Shown one piece after another: positions 56,762 to 64,000 of a DNA stretch of 64,000 nt. Origin of the DNA: Amanita rubescens (lineage: Eukaryota > Basidiomycota > Agaricomycetes > Agaricales > Amanitaceae). The stretch lies in the NCBI GenBank assembly GCA_015039365.1, contig WION01000261.1, positions 1 through 64,000 on the forward strand, given 5' to 3'. The position numbers and the translations under genes were made by a program. The notes under the pieces are model-generated. The model was not told the DNA's origin, did not search any database, and was given only the letters and a program-made list of their open reading frames with translations. The first letter of the stretch is position 1. Every line of letters begins with the position of its first letter.

Positions 56762-58095
56762 CTAATTTGTCTCGGGATTCTCCACTGATTCTAACCACTT
56801 TTTAACACCTTCGTTGCGAGAAAGACTCGCTACATGAACATCTTCTGTCTTTTTCTTGCCCATCCTCGAAGACTGCATCCACAGCGCGCACACTCCATTC
56901 ATCAAATCAGCCAAGCGACTCTCTTTCGGGGGAACATTTGACGTTCTGTTCCTGCTATGTAGAGCGTAACGTCCGGATGCAGATTGTCCTGTTGTCTGAT
57001 CACCCATCTGTGCATCAACATGACTTGATCCACTACTATCCGACACATTGTCATCATCTTCATCTTCATCTTCCCCTTCGGGATAATAAACGTCGCTCGA
57101 CTGTTCCCGGACATAGTCGATAAAGGATTTTGGACTCCATGCATTCATAGCGGCCACGGCATAGAAGAGATCAACAATGACAGCAGGTGGCCATTCACTG
57201 GTGTCTTGTGGCTGCCGCGCATCAGAGTTGTGGGGAGCGAGATTGGGGATCACGCGGCCAAGCTGAGGTAAATCGACGAAATGGTGCAGCGTAAGGCGAC
57301 TGGCCGGGCCCTCTTCATCTGCTGCGTTTGGTTGATTGTAAGGAATATCATCAACAGTCAAACCAAAGTTGGGCGTCTGAGATACTTAAGTTTCAGAATA
57401 GCCCTGGATGGAAATAACAGCAAACCTTCAGGAACGCTATGCGAGCAGCTCCAAACGGGAAATGGAGTTGGTTGACTAACAGAAGTCCATTCCGAGTGTC
57501 ATTAATGTCGTTAATGTCATCGTCTGGTCCGCCGCGGTGATGGACGACGTTCGAGATGTACTTGATTAAGTCAGAAAGTTGCCAAAGAAGATTGGTAAGG
57601 CCGCACGTTGCTTCCCTTCGCATGGGGGAGAATATGGCACGCAGTGCAGTATTCATCTATATCATCCGTTATCACGCAGGTTCCATCTCGCTCAATCACG
57701 TTGGTCCTAAAATCTCTTCGGCGGATAGTTAAATTTGAAGTAATTGATGTTCTGTCGTCCACTGCATCGACATCGACAAGGCGGGGTGAACCTGAGAAGG
57801 CAAACCACGTTAGCGAGGTATTATCGTATGCCGGACACTCCACCTTACCCTCTGAGACGAAATAGTATGGACGGGCCTCTATAGGTGCTGTATAATCACC
57901 GAGATCTAGGCCATCTTTCGATAGGGAGAGGTGGCCTTCGCGTCCATAGATGGAAAACCCTAGAAATCGGAGCCATTTTAGAGGGTTAACAGCAAAGGTG
58001 ACGCATTTATCAAGTGGGATCGACAGCGCAACCTTGGCCCGGGTCACATTGGGGAAAGACAGCCGTAACCTGACTTTGGGCGTGGTTGCAGACAT
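56762..58095 (-). CDS. HNH_2-domain nuclease-like protein
   Basis: Exons 58095-57607, 57560-57426 and 57376-56762 join in phase 0 to 412 residues. An N-terminal beta-rich domain (KWLRFLGFSIYGREGHLSL) precedes the HNH_2 core: RDFRTNVIERDGTCVITDDI, YCTACHILPHAKGSN and INDTRNGLLLVNQLHFPFG, with His/Asn/His ligands visible. The C-terminal part has RLTLHHFVDLP, HNSDARQPQDTSEWPPAVI and a Glu/Asp run. HNH_2 proteins are greatly expanded in mushrooms and presumed DNA nucleases; targets unknown. The gene lies exactly between two direct copies of the Asn-rich gene's 3' half. Confidence 0.85.
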
Positions 58096-58221
58096 GATCT
58101 TCAGCCTGACGTTTGATATGGTTCTATCGGCGAAACAGCACTAGAGGAAATATATGGAGATTGATGCGCAGGATGACGTCTGTCCTCAGATTTTTTCAAT
58201 CTCCGACTCAGATGGTGCTGG

Positions 58222-58892
58222 ACGTGAAAACAGCGGCGGAGCAGCAAGCAACGGTACGTTCTCATAGCCGTTTTGACAAAGACCCGTCGTAATTTTGTTC
58301 TCAGCAACAACCGCGACGAACTTCCTGACGCCAGAAGTGCTTCGAAAGCGTCACAGCCACTTGTAATCACACCAAAGAGTACACCAGTGACCGGGACTCC
58401 CTCCTGATGTCTCCAAGTCTCTTGGAATTTTGCAAGAAGTGCCAGGAGATGCGTGGACGTCAGATATGATCACGGCACTGGAATATTGCGTAGGATTTAT
58501 CAAGTCAGCAGCCAGAGCGAGCAAGTAAACCAGTCGTACTCCTCTACACCGTATTATAGTGTGGCCGCCCTGTCATGCGTCCTATACTAGTGTATTTTCC
58601 GCGTCTCCTTTCTGTCATCTATTGCTTGTAATTGGAATCAGACGAATCTATGGATAAATACCCAATTAAAGTTGATGATCTAGTCCAATAAGCTGCTATG
58701 CTTGATTTGTGCACATACCAGGTTATGTAGTAGACTTTCAAGCCACATTTGCTCTGAGAAATCGGTCATGGCATGATAAGCTGGAGGTCACGGATCTCGA
58801 TAGATTTGAAGTCTTGATAGACCATTTAGCTTTCAACAACGTTCTGGCCGCAGCGCTGACTGCGGATTATTGCGCGGTGCGAAGTTAGTAGC
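58222..58892 (+). repeat. Direct repeat flanking the HNH gene, right copy
   Basis: Partial second copy of the Asn-rich gene's exon 2 end, intron 2, exon 3 and 3' flank. The exon is broken by small indels (CGAAAGCGTCACAGCC where the left copy has CGAATCATTCAGGCAGC), so it is a pseudogene fragment. Start and end match the left copy at 56061-56750. Confidence 0.9.
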
Positions 58893-59108
58893 GATCATAC
58901 GGATTGATGCGCATGTGTCACACCGGGCCGCCAAATTCAACATTCGAAGGTGTGACACAATGTGACGCTCCATCGATCATCTCGCCCTCATAGTGCATCG
59001 TGCGAGCTTAAACACACCATCCATTGCCCAGTTTCCAGTTGGGCTTGCCAGTACTCACATAACCCAGATCAATCCCTTGTCTTATTTTCTGTGTCGGCCA
59101 ACACAATA

Positions 59109-62100
59109 ATGGCAGAGACCCCTGGCAGTAGGAACAATTAAATGTATTTGACCACAACAAAACTTAAGTGCTGGATACAGACAGTGTGGAACACATTACG
59201 GCTCTGAAGGAACGATACAAATGCCCCCATTTTCGCATTCTAATTATTGGGAGAGCAAATGCAGGAAAAACAACCATTCTCGAGAAGGTTTGTGGGGTAG
59301 AGCAAGGAACAAAACCAATCATATATGATGAGAATGGTAAGCTGGATTAATGTGGCAGCCACTTTTGCATATTCATGAGTCATGACTTTATAGGCACTGA
59401 ACTAGAACCTTCTACACACCTGACACCATCAATTGAGGTGAATAAAAAAATCAATTGCAAATGTCATTGGCATTAATATGCAGCAACTTCTAGAGAGGCA
59501 CACACAATATTGAGCACCAGATTACATACCATGGGAGTAATTTCATTTTCCATGATTCTGAGGGTTTTGAATCTGGGGCAACTGAGGAGTTGGAGCATGT
59601 TTGGAAGTTCATTGGGAAGCGGTCCACTACAACTGAACTAAAAGATCAGTTGCATGCAATTTGGTATCTTTTGAATTTTGGTTGTTAACAGGATCAGATG
59701 ACTAAGATTTCTCAGGTACTGTGTACCTATGGACAGTCCCCGCCCTCTGCTATCTGCAGAACTTGATTTCTTTAATAAAGGGACAGGGAAAGGTGAGCTC
59801 TGAGGTTAATCAACACTACCACAGTGCTTGGCTTGGTATGGTGAGAAGCCTCTACTTTGCAGCAATGCATACAATTTTATATTCATGACTTGCCTGCATA
59901 TCATGCAATCTACCAGTCCAAGCTATGGCATGGCAACTAGAATTATTTTCACAGTTCCTTTGGTGACCATATTCACAAAATTTGATGGTCAAATAATAGC
60001 AGAATATGTCAAATTGAATGATATGGAGAGTGCTCAAGATAAGTGGGAGAAGGCTAGGGAGAATGGTGAAAATACTTTTCAGACAATTTATCTTCCAAAA
60101 ATATTGGATAGTAAATGTCCTCCCAAAGCCCATGTGCGACTACAAGGTGAGAGTTATGGACATTTCTTAGCAGGAGATGCCAACTCTTTGTAGATATGGA
60201 TGTTCCAGAGAACAATTGTCCTGAACTGACAGAGAAGACTGCTGATGCAATTGATGATGACATTCTACATGATCTGTTTGTCTCAACACAGATGAACAAT
60301 CTTGATCTTTGTATCAAATCTGCCCTTCAGTATGAATCACATTGACAATAACATTCCACACTTTTGACAGCATCCAGATATGTTTTGATTCAACAAGAAC
60401 CTACATGGCATGGAGTTCTCATCATGGTCCTTTCCAAGTTCCCACATTTCTGGGTATTTTAAAAATACTTTTGTGTGTAGTAAGACTGAAAGAGGGACAG
60501 GTCAATATAAAGGTGGGCTGTGTGATATCATAGGTGTCTTATTTGCCAAAATGGGTAACAGGATGTAAGTATAGTGAGATGCCCTTTATTAATTAAACAA
60601 TGATGATGATTAGAATGTATGTGACACTGTACTTCTACTGCAAGGAAGTGCAAGATGTGTAATGATTCTGCATGAACAGTTGGAAGTTCTACATGTGAGT
60701 GGTACTCTAACCCTCTCTGGATCAGGATCTGATTGTATACATATATGACAGTGGGTAAGTGGTGTGGAATAGATATAGAATTTGATAGGTTATGATCCTA
60801 CAACAGGGGGTAAGTGGCACTACATATTCTGCTACAAGTCTCATCAAATCTCATGTTCCACAACAGAAAGTAAGTGACATTGCACTTGGAAGTTCCACAC
60901 ATCACATGTGATTATGAATAGAGAGTAAGTGATTGCAGTCATACCACTCATCATTGTTGATGTATCATATGATCAGAGAGTGGGTGCATTTGTTTCTAGC
61001 ATTTTGATCCTATTTTATCTTCAGTTTTATAGGAGGTCAGTAGCATTCATTTTTTCTGCAAGTAGACCTTGTTACATACATCTTGAACAACAGAGGGTGA
61101 GTTGTTTTTATGTTAAGCTATTGCATCACTGAGTCTCATCGAGGTCTTTACTGTCCCCCCCCTATTCCCGATCGGAGTCCATCTAAGTTTTTCCAGCAAG
61201 GTAGCAGTTGTCACATTGCTTTCATGGCATACAGGCAGTGAGTGACTGAGTGTTCACTGCTAAGCAATCTGACTTTCACATCCTGTCCAACAGTATGTGA
61301 GTTATGGTGATTTCTGCTAGGAAGCGGTTCACCACACTTTTTTTTTAACAACAGGAGGTGAGTGATGGCACTGTGTTTTGTCTTGCAGTCTCAATTCATG
61401 TCATCCCATGGCCAACAGTCAGTGAGTGATAACAGCTTTTTTTGGAAAGGTAGTCTTGTTGCATCTCATATCTTTTACAACAGGAGGTAAGTCATACTGC
61501 AATTACAATGTATTTCCCACCATATCTCACCTCATGACAGTATGTGAGTATACTAGATTTTTTTCTTACAGACACTGTTATTCTGACATATACATACTAT
61601 GATCTCCTATGAAAAAAAAACAGGTTGTGAGCAACCTTTCCTCTCTCCTAGTTTGTATAAGCACATCTCATCCCACAACTAACAGTATGTAAGTCACACT
61701 ACAACCTGCTTTGCAAGACATTGTGTCCCATTTCAGCTCATGACCAACAGGTTGTGAGTGATATATATTTCAGTTTCTCCTGCCATGTGACATCATTATC
61801 ACAATCATCCATAACCAACAGAGGGTGAGTCAGTTTATTCTTATGTAGGCTCACTACATCACATCTAACAATCAACAGGATGTAAGCACTACTGTTGCAT
61901 TTCTTGCAAGGCTATTGCATCACAGCTCATTTTTTAACCAACTTTAGGCTGTGAGTAGCAGTAGTTCTTCTGCCAGGCAATCTCATCATGCCTCATACTA
62001 TCCTGATCAACAGCAAGTAAGACATGCTGCACTTTTCTGCCAGCTGCTGCATCAGGCTTCTCACTCATTAATTGACAGGATGTGAGTAGCACTTCTGTTC

Positions 62101-64000
62101 TTTGATACATGATTACATCTCATCCCACAGGGTGTGAGTAATACTGTGCTATTGCTATGAGCTATTTTATAACATTTCCAATAGCTTGTAGGTGACACTC
62201 TACTCCATAATTTTTCCAGACAGTCAGAGCATATCACTCATTGCATGTCCAACAGGATGTGTGTGACACTGCATGTTTTTCTGGGACCTGAAGTTGTCTC
62301 ATCAACCACCTTATCCTATGATCAACAGGAAGTGAGTGTTGCAATTATTGCTGCAAAGCATTTTGTCCCAACTACTTTGGCCAACAGACAGTAAGTAGTA
62401 TGCAGTGACTTTTCATGAGAAAATTGCCAAATGGTCACATCACATATGAATAAAAGACTGTATGTGGAGTTGAATATTGAAATTTGTGCAGTTTGATAAT
62501 CATATCTCATTGCCAACAGTCTGCAAGTAACATTGCAGCTTATTCAATTTCCAGCCATCTGATCTTACTCACTCAATAGGCTGTGAGTGATGCTCCAATC
62601 TTTTCTTGAGTCTCACCCTGCTGATTGTGTGATCAACAGCAAGTGTGTTTTATTGCATTTTGTTCTGCAAAAGTTATCTCATCATATTTCAACCCATGAA
62701 TAGGAAGTGAGTTTGTATGCTGCAGTTCTTTCTGCCAGGTTATCTTATACATGTCTCATACTAACAGCTTGTGAGTGAAGTTATGTTTTTCCCCTAAGCA
62801 GTCTCTTCACAGAATTTTTTCATAATCCCTAGGAAGTGGGTGACACATCCTGCCTTCAATACAGACTTCTCATCATAAAACCAACAGGGAGTAAGCCATT
62901 TATCACTTTCATCTGCTAGGTAACCCTTCACATGCCATGACAGCGTGTAAGTGACTTTGAACTACTTTCTTGAAGTCACACATCTCATTTTTTGACTAAC
63001 AGCGAGTGAGTTACATTGCTTAGTATGCAAGTGGCTTTCATCATATTTCAAACAGGGAGTGAGTGAAATTGCAATTTCTCTCACTGTGTAATTTTATTTA
63101 AGATGATCCTGGAATGGCCAAATAGGAAGTAAGTGACATTAACACTCTTTTTTACCTTCACCTTTATTCAACCTATTTCATGGTCAACAGCAAGTGAGTG
63201 ATACAGTTTTTTCAACTGCTACATTGTCTTATGCATCACATACTACAAATAAAAGCTTGTGAGTGATTCTACAGGTATGTTTTGCCTTCATTGCAATCTA
63301 ATTTAAGAACCAAAAGAGAGTGGGTCATACTCATGTTTCTCCATAAATAATCTCATAATGTCTTGATTATTAGACAGTAAGTAACACCAGATTTCTTTGC
63401 TCACTGTGTCATTTTTCATCTGACCTAACAGAAAGTGGGTAAATATTATTTGTTTCAATCAATCTTTTTATGCTAATATTATGATATGTGCATAGATTGT
63501 AAGATACACTAAGGATTCTCTAATAGCTGCCTCTTGATTTGGTGTATCAAGGCAAGTGATGAAAAAGAGCAAATAAAATATGCTGACAAACATATAAGGT
63601 TGTATGTCCACTGCTGAGATTCTATTGAAATTTTGCTCCTTCATCCTTACTAGTCTAAACTGCAATACCTCTTTGGTGATGAATCAGAAAAACTTTCAAG
63701 AATCAGTGTAAGGCCTGTGTCTGATTAATTCTGCACTATGATGCAGCTGATGTTGTAACCAGCCCACAGCCTGTCAGCTGTTAGCTGGTAAGTCACTGTA
63801 TTGTATTTGTTGTTTTATTTGACCTAATAGTTACTAAGCAACTAATATCCTTGCCAAGCTGTCATTTTGGATCAGGAAACCAATCTATGAATCAATCATG
63901 GATGCCTTGGAACAGTTTGAAAGACAAGATGATGTGAAGAAACTGAAGCTACAAATCACTTCTGAATCAATGCCTTCCAATTTGGAAGATTTAATTGCTT
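59109..64000 (+). CDS. P-loop GTPase gene with single-codon exon array, copy 3 (3' end outside window)
   Basis: Exons 59109-59127 (MAETPG), 59169-59336 (ALKERYKCPHFRILIIG, then GRANAGKTTILEK), 59394-59437, 59494-59663 (HDSEGFES), 59716-59792, 59955-60146 (FTKFDGQ), 60194-60329, 60378-60453 (ending KFPHFW) and 60501-60512 (VNIK). The phases agree throughout. The array begins with GAT 60562-60564, AAT 60614-60616, a 15-nt exon 60680-60694 (LEVLH) and TGG 60752-60754, exactly the layout of copies 1 and 2. After the array the exons QYLFGDESEKLSRIS and FWIRKPIYESIMDALEQF match the C-terminal exons of the other copies. It is diverged from them at the protein level (roughly half of residues by eye), so it is an older paralogue, on the opposite strand and about 27 kb from copy 2. 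Confidence 0.72.
60562..63498 (+). repeat. Array of one-codon exons and ~60-nt introns, copy 3
   Basis: After TGG the codons read GGG, AAA, AGA, AGA, GAG, AGG, GCA, TAT, GAG, TCA, GAG, TAT, GTT, TAT, GTT, AGG, GAT, GCT, CAA, GAT, GGT, CTT, GAT, GAA, ACA, ACT, TCT and so on to AAA and ATT (63496-63498). That is about 45 units without a stop codon. Nearly all are framed by AACAG or ATAG on the left and GTGAGT or GTAAGT on the right; one donor is GCAAGT. One intron (61093-61240) is about 150 nt and may have absorbed a lost unit. Confidence 0.8.

Noticed and set aside
60562..63498. Plain satellite or minisatellite with accidental splice-like ends
   Set aside because: The three bases between AG and GT are constant in number over more than 150 units, contain no stop codon, are conserved in order between copies and connect two coding blocks in frame. 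A satellite would not explain these.
1..64000. tRNA, rRNA or other RNA genes
   Set aside because: No cloverleaf boxes or rRNA-like stretches were noticed on reading; a covariance-model scan would be needed to exclude them fully.

Overview
The window is nuclear DNA of a mushroom-forming fungus (Basidiomycota, most likely Agaricomycetes). The signs are genes cut by many short GT-AG introns of about 45-60 nt, families typical of that class (DUF6699, F-box, fungal HNH_2, agaricomycete membrane proteins) and a large KDZ transposon carrying a TET/JBP dioxygenase. All calls come from reading the sequence by eye; no search or transcript evidence was available.

Layout. 0-10 kb holds a DUF6699 gene, an F-box gene, an AGC-type protein kinase and a small Asn-rich gene, with a dispersed repeat at 78-285 and 4721-5014. 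10.9-15 kb is a USP16/45-like ubiquitin hydrolase whose motifs survive but whose frame is broken about ten times. 14.3-38.1 kb is an old tandem segmental duplication of about 11-12 kb. Each unit holds a USP 5' part, a P-loop GTPase gene with a huge intron array, a secreted pepsin-like protein lacking its second catalytic Asp, and a prolyl-tRNA synthetase 5' part. The complete USP lies at the left edge and the complete prolyl-tRNA synthetase at the right edge (36.6-39.3 kb). A LINE-type, ORF1-only retroelement with a poly(A) tail and 13-bp target duplications inserted in the second unit only (34.5-36.3 kb). 40.1-53.2 kb is a KDZ-superfamily DNA transposon with terminal inverted repeats, hairpins at both ends, subterminal tandem repeats, a transposase, two accessory genes and a TET/JBP gene. 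54-59 kb holds a membrane protein gene, an intact copy of the Asn-rich gene and an HNH nuclease gene lying between about 0.7-kb direct repeats. From 59.1 kb to the window end is a third, diverged copy of the GTPase gene.

The main discovery is in the three GTPase genes. After nine ordinary exons, the last only 12 nt, the coding sequence appears to run through about 45-60 consecutive exons of exactly one codon. Each sits between a normal acceptor (usually CAACAG) and a normal donor (GTGAGT or GTAAGT), with introns of about 57 nt between them. All exons in the array are multiples of three in phase 0. Roughly 155 single codons read across the three copies contain no stop. The order of codons is largely conserved between copies 1 and 2, and the entry architecture (12, 3, 3, 15 nt, then TGG) is shared by all three copies, including the diverged one. 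The introns resemble one another, so the array looks like tandemly multiplied introner-like elements. I know of no described gene like this.
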